64,000 bases of DNA from an uncultured Kiloniellaceae bacterium (GCA_947500035.1 CANMQP010000014.1:186001-250000), one strand, 5' to 3'. Numbered from the stretch's first letter, positions 1 to 8,675 are shown. Notes: generated from the letters alone by a model not told the origin. Made by a program: numbers and translations.

Positions 1-259
1 GCCGGTCGAAGGGGTCGTGGTAGAGACCGCCCCAGCCGATAACTCCGCCTGAGGCTCTTTCGGTCACCGTCCAGGGCGCGCAGCCATTGCGGCGGCGGAA
101 GCGTTCATGAACAGCGATGCGGCGGCGGCAATCGCGCAAGGTGAGATCGACGTGGGTGTGGCGCATAGCCTCGGGATCGCCGAGAAAGCGGAAGAGCGCC
201 GGGACGTCGGAGAGCCGGGGTCGACGGAGTCTGAGGCGCGCGGTTTGAAGGTCGGACAT
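1..259 (-). CDS. GNAT family N-acetyltransferase, N-terminal part (cut by window edge)
   Basis: Partial gene. Reading the minus strand from the ATG at 259 gives MSDLQTARLRLRRPRLSD followed by ...DPEAMRHTHVD... and ...APWTVTERASGGVIGWGGLY.... This is the usual opening of RimJ/RimL-type acetyltransferases: a TxRLxLR start, then beta strands leading to the acetyl-CoA fold. The frame stays open to base 1, so the acetyl-CoA binding half lies outside the window. Such enzymes transfer acetyl groups to amines on proteins, antibiotics or small molecules; the substrate cannot be read here. A high-GC open frame on the opposite strand overlaps it and looks like a shadow. Confidence 0.8.
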   Translation of the reverse strand, partial: MSDLQTARLRLRRPRLSDVPALFRFLGDPEAMRHTHVDLTLRDCRRRIAVHERFRRRNGCAPWTVTERASGGVIGWGGLYHDPFDR

Positions 260-435
260 GACTTGGCTGTTTTGGTTTTTCTTGAAAAGCATTCGCGTTA
301 ATCATGAAGGAGCAGGCAGATACTTCCACTTTGCCGAGGAAGCAAACCGGTCTAAGAAGACCCCGTCAACACGATAAAAAAACCGATTGACCGCCCTGTG
401 TAATACTATAACGTCGCGCCATTGCATTTCTGTCT

Positions 436-861
436 TTGGCATTCAACTTGGCTGAACTCCGAAAATTCCGGCGCCTGTCACTGCTGCCGCTGATCGCATG
501 GCTGCTGATGCAGGTTGCGACGGCGTTCGGCGTTGTGCAGAGCGCGGATGCGGCCTTGCCGGCGGAGTCTCCCGCTGCGGCGGATCTGCTCTCCGGCAAC
601 AGTATCGTGATCTGTACGCCGCGCGGTCTCGTGGTCATCAACCTGGATGCCGACGGCAAGGAAGTACCCGACAGTCCCACATTCTTTCCCGGTTGCGAAT
701 GGTGTCAGTCCGTCGGGGGACCGGCTGCGATCGCGGGGCCGGAACAGCCTGGACTGCGGCTGCCGGACACAACGCTTTATCGCGTCAAAGCCACCCAAGC
801 CCGGATTGCCGCAGGTAACGGCGATGCAGAGGCTTTTCGGAGCCGCGCTCCACCCCTTTGA
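436..861 (+). CDS. DUF2946-like small membrane/secreted protein
   Basis: A 141-residue protein. Residues about 15-40 form a hydrophobic signal-like helix (LPLIAWLLMQVATAFGVV). A conserved-looking block IVICTPRGLVVINLDADGK follows, then a CxxC-type element in FFPGCEWCQSVG. This layout resembles DUF2946 proteins, which often sit beside metal or TonB-linked uptake genes and have no assigned biochemical role. The first available start is a TTG at 436, since the frame has a stop at 409; an internal start is possible and no strong ribosome site decides it. It lies 77 bp upstream of the iron ABC importer on the same strand and may be co-transcribed. The family call is tentative. Confidence 0.55.
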   Translation: MAFNLAELRKFRRLSLLPLIAWLLMQVATAFGVVQSADAALPAESPAAADLLSGNSIVICTPRGLVVINLDADGKEVPDSPTFFPGCEWCQSVGGPAAIAGPEQPGLRLPDTTLYRVKATQARIAAGNGDAEAFRSRAPPL

Positions 862-938
862 GTCCCGCGTAGATCTCAAGTTCGCGCAAGTCATCCGGTT
901 TGCGCGGATGCTTCAGTCGACTCAAAGGAAAATCTTAA

Positions 939-2054
939 ATGTTCAAAGCTCTGAAAGGGCTTGCCGGCGTCTTTGCCGCGCTTGCCCTTAGCCTCCCGCT
1001 GCCGCTGAGCGCGTCGGCCGGGACCATCACCGTGACCGATACCGAAGGCCGCAGCGTCGAGGTGCCGCACGGCGCCCAGCGGGTTCTGCTCGGTTTCTAC
1101 TTCGAAGACTTTTACGCCATCGTCGGGGAAAATGCCTTTGACCGCGTCGTCGCCATCTCCCGCGAGCCCTGGGAAGGCTGGCGCAGCAGCCAGTTTCAGG
1201 CCTATATCGCGGTCTCGCCCCGCATCGCCGAACTGATCGATGTCGGCTATGAAGAAGCCGGTGGCTTCTCCATCGAGAAAGCGGTCGCCGCTAGGCCGGA
1301 TGTCGCCATTATCGCCGCCTGGCAATACCGGGGCCTGGGTGAAGAAGGCATCGCCAAACTGGAAGCCGCGGGCATTCCGATCGTGGTCGCCGATTACAAC
1401 GCCCAAACCCTCGAGAAGCATCTGGCAAGCACCCGCCTGATCGGGCAAGTGATGGCGAGCGAAGCGCGCGCCGAGAAGCTGGCCGGGGAATACGAAGCGG
1501 CCGTGCTGGACGTCATCCAGCGGGTCAAGGCCGCCGGGGGCACGCCGCAGCCGGTCTACGTCGAACTCGGCAGAGCCGGGCCGGACACCTATGGCAACTC
1601 TTACGGCAACACCATGTGGGGCGGCGTGATCAAGATGGCCGGCGGCGACAACATCGCCGAGGGCAAGATCGCGAACTGGGGGCCGCTGAACCCGGAATAC
1701 GTTCTCGCCCGCAAGCCCGTGGCCGTGCTCCTGGCCGGCTCCGACTGGGCCGGACGGGACACCGCCGTGCTTATGGGGTTCGGCGTGGAGGCGGACACCA
1801 CCCGCGCCCGCATGGCGGCCTACGCCGAGCGCCCGGGCTGGAGCAGCCTGCCCGCCGTCAAAAACGGTGAGCTTCACGCCGTCTACCACGGTGGGGCACG
1901 GACGCTCTACGACTACAGCTTCCTGCAGTACATTGCGAAAATCCTGCATCCGGAAGCCTTCGCGGACGTGGATCCTGTGGCGAACCAGGAGCGCTTCTAC
2001 GAGACCTATCTGCCGATCAAGGCTGACGGCAGTTTCATGGTGAAGCTGGACTGA
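939..2054 (+). CDS. Iron/siderophore ABC transporter substrate-binding protein (FecB/FhuD type)
   Basis: A 371-residue periplasmic binding protein. Residues 1-28 are a signal peptide (MFKALKGLAGVFAALALS, cleaved after SASA). Then comes ITVTDTEGRSVEVPHGAQRV, the typical opening of cluster A-II (TroA-like) binding proteins for ferric siderophores, haem or cobalamin. ARPDVAIIAAWQYRG and GNTMWGGVIKMAGGDNIAEG are standard family blocks. The ATG has an AAGGA ribosome site about 10 bases upstream. It heads a binding protein-permease-ATPase set with the next two genes. The exact ligand is unknown. A stable hairpin directly after it may raise its mRNA level over the membrane components. Confidence 0.88.
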   Translation: MFKALKGLAGVFAALALSLPLPLSASAGTITVTDTEGRSVEVPHGAQRVLLGFYFEDFYAIVGENAFDRVVAISREPWEGWRSSQFQAYIAVSPRIAELIDVGYEEAGGFSIEKAVAARPDVAIIAAWQYRGLGEEGIAKLEAAGIPIVVADYNAQTLEKHLASTRLIGQVMASEARAEKLAGEYEAAVLDVIQRVKAAGGTPQPVYVELGRAGPDTYGNSYGNTMWGGVIKMAGGDNIAEGKIANWGPLNPEYVLARKPVAVLLAGSDWAGRDTAVLMGFGVEADTTRARMAAYAERPGWSSLPAVKNGELHAVYHGGARTLYDYSFLQYIAKILHPEAFADVDPVANQERFYETYLPIKADGSFMVKLD

Positions 2055-2069
2055 CCAAAGCCCAGACAG

Positions 2070-2108
2070 GCCACTGCGCGGGAGACTCTCAAGCTTCGGC
2101 GCAGTGGC
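2070..2108 (+). promoter_or_regulatory. Intercistronic hairpin between binding protein and permease
   Basis: GCCACTGCGC (2070-2079) pairs perfectly with GCGCAGTGGC (2099-2108) around a 19-base loop. It is followed by ACCTTTTCC, which is only weakly T-rich. The position right after the substrate-binding gene suggests an mRNA-stabilising or partly terminating stem-loop rather than the operon's final terminator. Confidence 0.6.
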
Positions 2109-2161
2109 ACCTTTTCCGGGTCGCACGCGGGTGTGACCGCTCTTACTGAGGGCTTTCTGCC

Positions 2162-3211
2162 ATGTCACTGACCGCAACGGAGTCCCCGACCTACAGCACG
2201 CTGGTCCGGCGCCGCAGTCTTATCCTGCTGGCGGCCGCCGCGGTTCTGGCGCTGGTCGTCGTTGTCGACATCCTGGTCGGCCCGGCCTTTCTGGGGTTTT
2301 GGGATGTTCTCTCCGCGCTCATTCTGCCGGAAAGCCAGGTGGACACGACGGTTCACGTCATCGTCCACGAAATCCGCCTGCCCATGACCCTGATGGCCCT
2401 GCTGGTCGGTGCGTCGCTTGGCACCGCCGGCGCGTTGATGCAGACTATCCTGGGCAACCCCCTGGCCAGCCCCTACACGCTGGGATTCTCGGCCGCCGCC
2501 GGCTTCGGCGCGGCGTTCGCCATCTTAACCGGCTTCGAGCTGCCCCTGATCCCCAGTTTCTCGGTCCCGGTTGCCGCCGCTTTCGGCGGTTGTCTCGCCG
2601 CCGGCATCGTCTACGGCATGGCGCGCCTGCGCGGCATGACCTCGGAAGTCATGATCCTGGCCGGGATCGCCACCCTCTTCATGTTTCAGTCGCTGCAGTC
2701 CCTGGTGCAGTATCTCTCCGCGCCGGAGGTGCTGCAGGAAATCATCTTCTGGCTCTTCGGCAGCCTGGTCAAGGCGACCTATCTCTCCGTTTCGATCACC
2801 GGCGGGATCCTGCTCTTTGTCATCGTCTTGCTGCTGCCCGAGGTCTGGAAACTGACGGCGCTCAGGCTGGGCGACGAGCGGGCCCAGAGCCTGGGGGTTC
2901 CGGTCGAACGCCTGCGGCTCAAGATCTTCACGCTGATCGTCCTCTTGACCGCCGGTGCCGTGGCCTTCGTAGGCACCATCGGCTTCATCGGATTGGTTGC
3001 GCCCCATATCGCGCGCATGCTGGTCGGCGAAGATCAGCGCGTGCTGCTGCCCATGTCCGCGGTCACCGGCGCCTTCGTCATGGCGGGTGCATCGGTCATC
3101 TCGAAACTGATTTCGCCGGGCGCGATCGTGCCGATCGGGATCGTGACGGCGGTCATCGGGGTGCCCTTTCTTTTCCTCTTAATCATACGCGGCCGACGGA
3201 GGTTCTGGTGA
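2162..3211 (+). CDS. FecCD-type iron ABC transporter permease
   Basis: A 349-residue integral membrane protein of the FecCD/BtuC family, about ten transmembrane helices. Diagnostic stretches are LMQTILGNPLASPYTLGFSA (the GxxxQxxxxNPLAxPxxLG signature near residue 95) and FVGTIGFIGLVAPHIARMLVG near residue 268, the coupling region that contacts the ATPase. It forms the translocation pore for the substrate delivered by the upstream binding protein. Its stop codon overlaps the start of the ATPase gene (GTGA at 3208-3211), which indicates translational coupling. The ATG at 2162 follows TGAGGGCTTTCTGCC. Confidence 0.93.
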   Translation: MSLTATESPTYSTLVRRRSLILLAAAAVLALVVVVDILVGPAFLGFWDVLSALILPESQVDTTVHVIVHEIRLPMTLMALLVGASLGTAGALMQTILGNPLASPYTLGFSAAAGFGAAFAILTGFELPLIPSFSVPVAAAFGGCLAAGIVYGMARLRGMTSEVMILAGIATLFMFQSLQSLVQYLSAPEVLQEIIFWLFGSLVKATYLSVSITGGILLFVIVLLLPEVWKLTALRLGDERAQSLGVPVERLRLKIFTLIVLLTAGAVAFVGTIGFIGLVAPHIARMLVGEDQRVLLPMSAVTGAFVMAGASVISKLISPGAIVPIGIVTAVIGVPFLFLLIIRGRRRFW

Positions 3212-3966
3212 CCCTGAACGTCAAAGAGCTCGAGGTCTCGCTGGGCGGCACCGCCATCGTCAAGCGGGCCAGTCTCTCCTGCGCGCCGGGGCAGTTCGCC
3301 ATGCTGATCGGTCCCAACGGCGCCGGGAAGTCAACCCTGCTCAAGGCTCTCTCGGGGCTCTTGCCGTCTCACGGCCAGGTCAGCCTCAAAGATTTAACCT
3401 TGGGCAGGACGGAACGGCAGGCGGTCATTGCCTACATGCCCCAGGACATCGGGCCGACCTCGTCCCTTACGGTCCTGGAGGTGGTCTTGCTGGGCCGCCT
3501 GCGTTCCCTTGGTCTGTCGGTTGCGGGCGCTCTCGCCGATGCCGCGCAAGCTGCGCTTGCCCGCTTCGGCCTGGCGGAGCTTCAGGGGCGAACCCTCGAC
3601 GCCGTCAGCGGCGGTCAACGGCAACTGATCTTCCTCGCCCAGGCCCTCTTCCGCCAACCCGACGTCCTCTTACTGGACGAACCGACCGCGGCGCTGGACC
3701 TACGGCATCAGCTCGTGGTTCTGGAGGCAGTGCGCAAGCACTGCGCGGACCACGGCACCATCGCCATCGCCGCCATGCACGATCTCACGCTGGCGGCCCA
3801 GTTCGCCGATCAGATGATCTGCCTCTCCCAGGGCCGGATCGAGGCGAAAGGCCCGCCGGAAAGCGTCCTGACCGCCGAGCGCCTGCAACGGGTTTACGGT
3901 GTCGAGGCCGAGATTTCATTGAGCGCGCAAGGCCGCCCGAACGTTATGCCGCTCAGGGCGAGTTAG
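3208..3966 (+). CDS. Iron ABC transporter ATP-binding protein
   Basis: A 252-residue ATPase starting at a GTG that overlaps the permease stop by four bases. The open frame extends far upstream through the permease gene, but that extension has no family similarity and is a shadow. Motifs: Walker A GPNGAGKS near residue 36, signature VSGGQRQ, Walker B VLLLDEPT and the H-loop in AAMHDLTLAA. It powers the FecBCD-like importer as a homodimer on the inner membrane. The set closes here; the next gene is convergent after 11 bp. Confidence 0.93.
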   Translation: MTLNVKELEVSLGGTAIVKRASLSCAPGQFAMLIGPNGAGKSTLLKALSGLLPSHGQVSLKDLTLGRTERQAVIAYMPQDIGPTSSLTVLEVVLLGRLRSLGLSVAGALADAAQAALARFGLAELQGRTLDAVSGGQRQLIFLAQALFRQPDVLLLDEPTAALDLRHQLVVLEAVRKHCADHGTIAIAAMHDLTLAAQFADQMICLSQGRIEAKGPPESVLTAERLQRVYGVEAEISLSAQGRPNVMPLRAS

Positions 3967-3977
3967 AGTGGCGGAGC

Positions 3978-4538
3978 TCAAACGTCCTCTTTGACCTTTG
4001 CGTAAAGCGTGCAATCACGTGGCGCGGCCGAGACATTGGGGTGCACAAAATAGCGGCGCAACAAGCCCTCGTAACGCATGCCCGCCTTTTCCATCACCCG
4101 CGCCGAAGCCGGGTTTTCGGCATCACAAAAGGCCGTTGCCCGCCAGATGTCCGGTTGCGCAAGCGACCAGTCGACCAGGGCCTTGAGGGCCTCGGCGACA
4201 ATTCCTTTCCCCCAAAAAGGGCGCGCCAGCACATACCCAAAATCGGCTGTGTGCTGCGCCCGGCGTAAATCGATCATACCCACCGGCCCAGCCGTACCAT
4301 CACGCAGTTCGATGACGTAGGGAAAGACTTCCCCCTGCGCCCACCGGGCGTCACACCACTGAAGAAACGCACGCGTGTCATCAATCGAAGCGTGGGGTTT
4401 CCAGGTCAGAAAACGCACGACGTCTTCATCCTGAGTGTAAGCCTCGAACAGGGCTTGCGCATCGTCGGGAGAAGGCTTTCTCAGACGAAGGCGGTCGGTG
4501 GCAAATTCGCGTGGCACGGCAAAAGAAGAGGTCATCAC
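3978..4538 (-). CDS. GNAT family N-acetyltransferase (RimJ/RimL-like)
   Basis: A 186-residue protein opening with FATDRLRLRKPSPDDAQALF, then GMIDLRRAQHTADFGYVLAR and FWGKGIVAEALKALVDWSL, where (F/R)xGxG/A begins the acetyl-CoA pyrophosphate loop. This is the RimJ/RimL type of GNAT fold, covering ribosomal-protein and small-molecule acetyltransferases. It is convergent with the iron importer and divergent from the next GNAT gene. The first two codons are both ATG, so the start is uncertain by one residue. The substrate is unknown. Confidence 0.85.
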   Translation of the reverse strand: MMTSSFAVPREFATDRLRLRKPSPDDAQALFEAYTQDEDVVRFLTWKPHASIDDTRAFLQWCDARWAQGEVFPYVIELRDGTAGPVGMIDLRRAQHTADFGYVLARPFWGKGIVAEALKALVDWSLAQPDIWRATAFCDAENPASARVMEKAGMRYEGLLRRYFVHPNVSAAPRDCTLYAKVKEDV

Positions 4539-4698
4539 GCGACGTTACCACAGCCCATCGCCCTTACAAGCCATGAGTGCCGGTCTCCCCCCGGCCTCCC
4601 CTGCTTTGGTCCCGACAGCTTGATCAAAGCGGACCTTTCGCAGGTGTAACCTTTCGGAGAACTTACGCTTTTCAGTCGTCCATAAGCGGAAGTCTCTC

Positions 4699-5160
4699 AT
4701 GCCTGCCGAAATCACTGTGCGCCCGCCCCTGCCCGCTGAGTTCGATTCCTGGTCACGCCTCTGGGAGGGCTATAACAGCTTCTATAAACGCTCGGGCCCG
4801 ACGGCGATCCCGGCGGAAGTGACCAAAACGACCTGGGCGCGTTTCTTCGATGCTGCCGAGCCGGTGCATGCGCTCGTCGCCGAGCGCGACGGCCAGCTGG
4901 TCGGTCTGGTGCACTATATCTTTCACCGCAACACCACCATGTTGGGGCAGACCTGCTATCTGCAGGATCTCTTCACCGACGAGACGGCGCGCGGCCAGGG
5001 CGTCGGGCGCGCCCTCATCACCGCGGTTTACGATGCGGCGAAATCCGCAGGCGGGACCCGGGTCTACTGGCATACCCACGAGACCAACAAAACCGCCATG
5101 CGGCTCTATGACAAGATCGCGGTACGTCCGGGCTTCGTCATGTACCGGCAGGACTTCTGA
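4699..5160 (+). CDS. GNAT family N-acetyltransferase
   Basis: A 153-residue single-domain GNAT. LVGLVHYIFHRNTTM forms the central strand, LQDLFTDETARGQGVGRALI carries the V/I-x-x-x-x-R-G-x-G-x-G/A acetyl-CoA motif, and HTHETNKTAMRLYDKIA is the usual C-terminal half. It resembles small-molecule or amine acetyltransferases with the NxxAxxLYxK motif. The gene is a single unit between a divergent GNAT and a convergent DMT transporter that ends 5 bp downstream. Confidence 0.87.
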   Translation: MPAEITVRPPLPAEFDSWSRLWEGYNSFYKRSGPTAIPAEVTKTTWARFFDAAEPVHALVAERDGQLVGLVHYIFHRNTTMLGQTCYLQDLFTDETARGQGVGRALITAVYDAAKSAGGTRVYWHTHETNKTAMRLYDKIAVRPGFVMYRQDF

Positions 5161-5164
5161 GCGA

Positions 5165-6106
5165 TCAGGCTCTGACCGCAAAGACTGACCGGAGGTAGCG
5201 CCAGGGCCGGCCGTCGATCGCCGCCAGGCCGAGACCGATCAGTGCCATGCCCGCCATGTGCTTGAGCAGCAGAATCTCACCAAGAACCAGGACTCCAAGC
5301 AGCACCGCGCTCACGGGAACCAGAAAGGTGACCAGCAGAAGATTGGTCGCACCCGCCGTGGAGAGAATCCGGAAATAGAGGATGTAAGCAAAGGCGGTCG
5401 AGAGCGCAGCCACCCCGATCAGCGACCAGATTGCCGCCGCGCTGGGCACCGGTAGCAGCCAGGGCTGATCCACGATCAGCATAACCGGAATCATCAGTAT
5501 ACTGGAGGCGGTCACCTGTCCCGTGGCCGTCGCCATGGGGGAAATCTCCAGCGCCCGGAAGCGGCGCCCGTAAACGCCCGCAAAGGCATAGGACAAAGCC
5601 GCGGCGAGAACAGCAAGCTGGGCAAGAACGTTCACGCCAAGTTCAGACAGAGCATCACCACCGATCATGACCGCAACGCCGGCCAGACCGGCGAACACTC
5701 CCATCACCCGGCCTCTCGTGATCTTCTCATCCGCCGTCATCCAGTGGGCCACCAGGACAGTGAAAAGCGGCGTTGTCGCATTCAGGATCGAGGCAACGCC
5801 GGACGCAATGTGGATCTGTCCCCAGACGATCAAAGTGAAGGGGATGACGTTGTTGATAAGGCCCATAACGAAGAATGCACGCCAGACGGCACCGCTCTTA
5901 GGCATCCGTTGCCCCAACAGCCGCAGCAGGATGAGCAGAATGATCGCGGCCAGAGCCACGCGGCCCACCACGACCGTCAGGGGCGGCAGTTCCCGCACGG
6001 CGACTTCATTGAAAAAGAACGATCCACCCCAGACGAGCGCCAGCAAAATCACCATCCCCCATTCCAGCGCCCCCATCGAGCGATTGATCGCCGCTCCATT
6101 CGTCAT
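5165..6106 (-). CDS. DMT/EamA family transporter
   Basis: About 313 residues with ten hydrophobic helices in two EamA repeats. The first repeat begins GMVILLALVWGGSFFFNEVA and the second LAQLAVLAAALSYAFAGVYG. These proteins usually export amino acids, metabolites or drugs. The frame is open to 6226, but the ATG at 6106 (MTNGAAINRS) has a GGGTGGGAAG ribosome site just upstream and matches the family's N-terminus, so it is preferred. It lies 107 bp downstream of the TetR gene on the same strand and could be its co-transcribed target. The substrate is unknown. Confidence 0.85.
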   Translation of the reverse strand: MTNGAAINRSMGALEWGMVILLALVWGGSFFFNEVAVRELPPLTVVVGRVALAAIILLILLRLLGQRMPKSGAVWRAFFVMGLINNVIPFTLIVWGQIHIASGVASILNATTPLFTVLVAHWMTADEKITRGRVMGVFAGLAGVAVMIGGDALSELGVNVLAQLAVLAAALSYAFAGVYGRRFRALEISPMATATGQVTASSILMIPVMLIVDQPWLLPVPSAAAIWSLIGVAALSTAFAYILYFRILSTAGATNLLLVTFLVPVSAVLLGVLVLGEILLLKHMAGMALIGLGLAAIDGRPWRYLRSVFAVRA

Positions 6107-6213
6107 AGCTTCCCACCCGATCACGTTAAACAACTCAAGGCTGGGAACTACCTGCTTTCCCATGCCGAGGCCATCCGTTTCTTGCGTTGGAACCAAAAGA
6201 CCCGCGAAACGGC

Positions 6214-6792
6214 TTACCGCAAGCACAGCATCGCGGCAGCCGAAATGGCATCGAGCCGGGCTTTGTCACGGGTCAGCCTGCCGACAACGCCAAAGCCCTG
6301 AAAGCAGGCGTTCAGATGAACGGCAAGCAGCGCAGGGTCTTTATCGGGACTCAGAACACCAGCGGCCTGCGCCTCGATCAGCCTTTCCTGGAAAGCCGTT
6401 TCAATCTGTGCGATGCCGGCGGCAACGCAGGCCTGAATCTCCTTGTCAGCTATGGCCATCTCGGTGGCTGAGTTGGTCAGCAGGCACCCGGCCAACTCTT
6501 CCGGCGCAAGATCCTCGTAAGCGGTTCGGAAAAAGGCCTCGATCGCCGCCAAAGGGTCTGCAGTCTGCAGAAGCACCCACAGGCGCTGGCCGACCACCTG
6601 CTCGCGGTAAAAGTCGAGCACGGCAAGAAACAAGCCTTTCTTGCTGCCGAAAGCGTTGTAGATGCTGCCCGGTTGAAGTCCAGTCGCCGCTTCGAGATCC
6701 ACCATCGAGGTCGCGCGAAAGCCCTTTTCCCAAAAGACCCACATCGCGGCCTCCAGTACCTCGCCCGCATCGAACTCCTGATGACGCCCCAT
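6214..6792 (-). CDS. TetR/AcrR family transcriptional regulator
   Basis: A 192-residue repressor. The N-terminal helix-turn-helix reads EAAMWVFWEKGFRATSMVDL then EAATGLQPGSIYNAFGSKKG (residues about 14-52). The ligand-binding half contains LAGCLLTNSATEMA, the GCLxxN pattern seen in NemR/AcuR-like members that sense electrophiles or small metabolites. It is transcribed divergently from the DUF4336-like gene, and a dyad matching a TetR operator lies in the 72-bp gap. It most likely represses itself and that gene. A DMT transporter follows on the same strand. Confidence 0.88.
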   Translation of the reverse strand: MGRHQEFDAGEVLEAAMWVFWEKGFRATSMVDLEAATGLQPGSIYNAFGSKKGLFLAVLDFYREQVVGQRLWVLLQTADPLAAIEAFFRTAYEDLAPEELAGCLLTNSATEMAIADKEIQACVAAGIAQIETAFQERLIEAQAAGVLSPDKDPALLAVHLNACFQGFGVVGRLTRDKARLDAISAAAMLCLR

Positions 6793-6834
6793 TCCGTCCC
6801 TTCTTGCTTTCAGTCGCGCTTATGATATCTTTTT

Positions 6835-6850
6835 TTGAATAATCACTCAA
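6835..6850. promoter_or_regulatory. Putative TetR operator
   Basis: TTGAATAATCACTCAA is a 16-bp dyad in which 12 positions match their reverse complement, with outer arms TTGA and TCAA. It lies between the divergent TetR gene and its neighbour, 15 bp before the chosen start of the plus-strand gene. Size, symmetry and position suit a TetR-family operator. Binding by this regulator is inferred. Confidence 0.5.
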
Positions 6851-6864
6851 GAATGGAACTCAAC

Positions 6865-7539
6865 ATGGCGGGTCAGCTATCGGTCTTCGGTAAACTGGAC
6901 GGAGTTGAAGGCGTCTTCGTCGCGGATCGCAACAATCTGCGCTGCTCGGCCCTGAAGCTGAAGGACGGCCGTCTGTGCCTCTTCAGCCCTGTCGACGCTC
7001 TTGGGAAAGAGGCACTGGAGAGCCTTGCCGGGATTGGCGAGGTGGCGTTTTTGCTGGCCCCCAATCACTATCACAACAAGGCGCTTCGCGCGTACAGCGA
7101 AGCCTTCCCCACCGCGGAACTCTGCGCCTCCGACAAAGCCGCGCCGCGGCTGCGGAAGGTTACCGGCCTGAGCATCGAAAGCCTGAAGAATCTGAAGGCC
7201 GGGCTGCCAACTGACACTGACTTCATTGAGCCTGTGGGCTTGAAGACAGGCGAAGTCTGGTTGCGGTTGCGCGGGGGAAAGGAAACGAGCTGGCTCGTCG
7301 TTGATGCCTTTTGCGGTCCACAGATCCGGGCCGATCAGAAAGAATCGGACATACCCGAAATCCTAAAACCCTTCCCGACCTACGGAACGGGGGATAAAGC
7401 CGCCTATTTGGCCTGGGTTCGCCAACAGATCCGCGAAGACAAACCCAAAAGAATCGTTCCGTGTCACGGCGCGGTTCTGCGCGCGGAGGATCTGCCTGCA
7501 AAACTGGAGGACTTGGTCGAAGAGGTCTTTGGCGTCTGA
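6865..7539 (+). CDS. DUF4336/metallo-beta-lactamase-like protein
   Basis: About 224 residues. Recognisable pieces are LAPNHYHNKALRAYSEAFPT (the PNxxHHxxxxxWxxxFPxA region of DUF4336 proteins, a degenerate metallo-beta-lactamase fold), SWLVVDAFCG and a C-terminal CHGAVL. The full HxHxDH zinc motif is not present, so hydrolase activity is doubtful. ATG codons occur at 6853 and 6865. The latter has GGA seven bases upstream and leaves the putative operator outside the coding region, so it is used. The gene is probably controlled by the divergent TetR protein. Confidence 0.68.
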   Translation: MAGQLSVFGKLDGVEGVFVADRNNLRCSALKLKDGRLCLFSPVDALGKEALESLAGIGEVAFLLAPNHYHNKALRAYSEAFPTAELCASDKAAPRLRKVTGLSIESLKNLKAGLPTDTDFIEPVGLKTGEVWLRLRGGKETSWLVVDAFCGPQIRADQKESDIPEILKPFPTYGTGDKAAYLAWVRQQIREDKPKRIVPCHGAVLRAEDLPAKLEDLVEEVFGV

Positions 7540-7555
7540 AGACGAAACTGCGCCC

Positions 7556-7933
7556 CTACGACGCATTGCGCTCCAAACACGTGCGGACTTGCCGCCACTC
7601 GGACCTGACAACCGCCATCTGCCTGTAGGATTTCAAATTGTCGAACCAGGCAAGAAACCGCGAGCGTGATTGGAGATGATCACATATCAGATCGCGGACC
7701 TGAGCTTCACCCCAAGGCACCCACTCTCCTGCAACCTGGGTCAGGTTCACCCAAAAGACCGGCGCGACCTCCCGGCGCAGAACTTCCTCGGCCTGGTCAG
7801 CGGAAAATCCAGCCGCCCGTATTTTCTCCGCGATCACGCCTGCATCAGACTCGTCGAACTCGGTGTCGAGAAAAAGGTCGGAGAGAGCGTGCCAGACAGG
7901 AGCGCGCCGATCTATCTCTTCACAACTGTACAT
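7556..7933 (-). CDS. Conserved hypothetical protein (DUF7079-like)
   Basis: A 125-residue cytosolic protein without signal peptide or membrane segment. It begins with RRAPVWHALSDLFLDTEFDE and continues AAGFSADQAEEVLRREVAPV and AGEWVPWGEAQVRDLICDHL. This pattern resembles the small DUF7079 family of unknown function; the match is from memory of the family pattern and is tentative. The ATG at 7933 is the only clear start. It is convergent with the upstream plus-strand gene and lies 50 bp before the LysE stop, so it could be co-transcribed downstream of it. Confidence 0.6.
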   Translation of the reverse strand: MYSCEEIDRRAPVWHALSDLFLDTEFDESDAGVIAEKIRAAGFSADQAEEVLRREVAPVFWVNLTQVAGEWVPWGEAQVRDLICDHLQSRSRFLAWFDNLKSYRQMAVVRSEWRQVRTCLERNAS

Positions 7934-7983
7934 CTATCATCCAAGACGTAGCGACCATCTCCGGCTCAGCACTCCGAAGCAAA

Positions 7984-8595
7984 TCATCGCTCAGACAGGG
8001 CCAGCCGCAGACCAAGAAGACCAAAGGCGCCGGCGAAACCGCGCTTCAGCCAGAGCATGACGCCGGGCTTGGACACGACATAGTGGCGGGCGGCCGCGGC
8101 GAAGGCCCCGTAGCCGATAAAGACCACGAAGGTGAGCAGCATGAAGACCGCCGCCAGACCCAGCATGGTGGAGGTGGGGTTGGCTGTGTTCACAGGAACG
8201 AACTGCGGCAGGAACGCGAGAAAGAAGAGCGAGAGTTTCGGGTTCAGGATGTTCAGGAAAAAACCGTTGAAGACGATCTTGCCCGCCGGCATGGGCGTGG
8301 TCTTCTCGGAAATCTCCATGCTGCCGCCATCCCGCAGCACGCACCACGCCATATAGAAGAGATAAGCCACACCAAGGTACTTGATGACCTGGAATGCCAA
8401 TGCAGAGGTGTGAAGCAGCGCCGCCAGACCGGCAACCGAGGCGATGATGGCCGGGATAATCCCCAGCGTACATCCCAGCGCCGCCAGAATACTTGCCCGC
8501 CACCCCTTGCTCAGCCCGATTGCCAGCGTGTAGAGCACGCCGGTGCCGGGCAAAAGCACCACGACGATCGAAGTCAGCAGGAATTCCGGCGACAT
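7984..8595 (-). CDS. LysE family amino-acid/metabolite exporter
   Basis: A 203-residue inner-membrane protein with six hydrophobic helices. The N-terminus LLPGTGVLYTLAIGLSKGWR corresponds to the LysE/RhtB PGPxxxxxxxxxxxxGxRxG signature. GFFLNILNPKLSLFFLAFLP matches the second family signature (N-P-K). Members export lysine, threonine, homoserine lactone or related compounds. A CGGAG ribosome site precedes the ATG at 8595. The substrate is not predictable. Confidence 0.9.
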   Translation of the reverse strand: MSPEFLLTSIVVVLLPGTGVLYTLAIGLSKGWRASILAALGCTLGIIPAIIASVAGLAALLHTSALAFQVIKYLGVAYLFYMAWCVLRDGGSMEISEKTTPMPAGKIVFNGFFLNILNPKLSLFFLAFLPQFVPVNTANPTSTMLGLAAVFMLLTFVVFIGYGAFAAAARHYVVSKPGVMLWLKRGFAGAFGLLGLRLALSER

Positions 8596-8675
8596 AGAGA
8601 AGCTCCGGGGTTTGAACTCAGTTGAACCAAGAGCAGACCAGAGTTCGCCATAGCTGGCAAGTCTTGCGGGCTTTT

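Noticed and set aside
260-435. Iron-responsive (Fur/RirA/Irr-like) box upstream of the iron importer
   Set aside because: The AT-rich stretch near 275-305 has no clear dyad matching any of these boxes.
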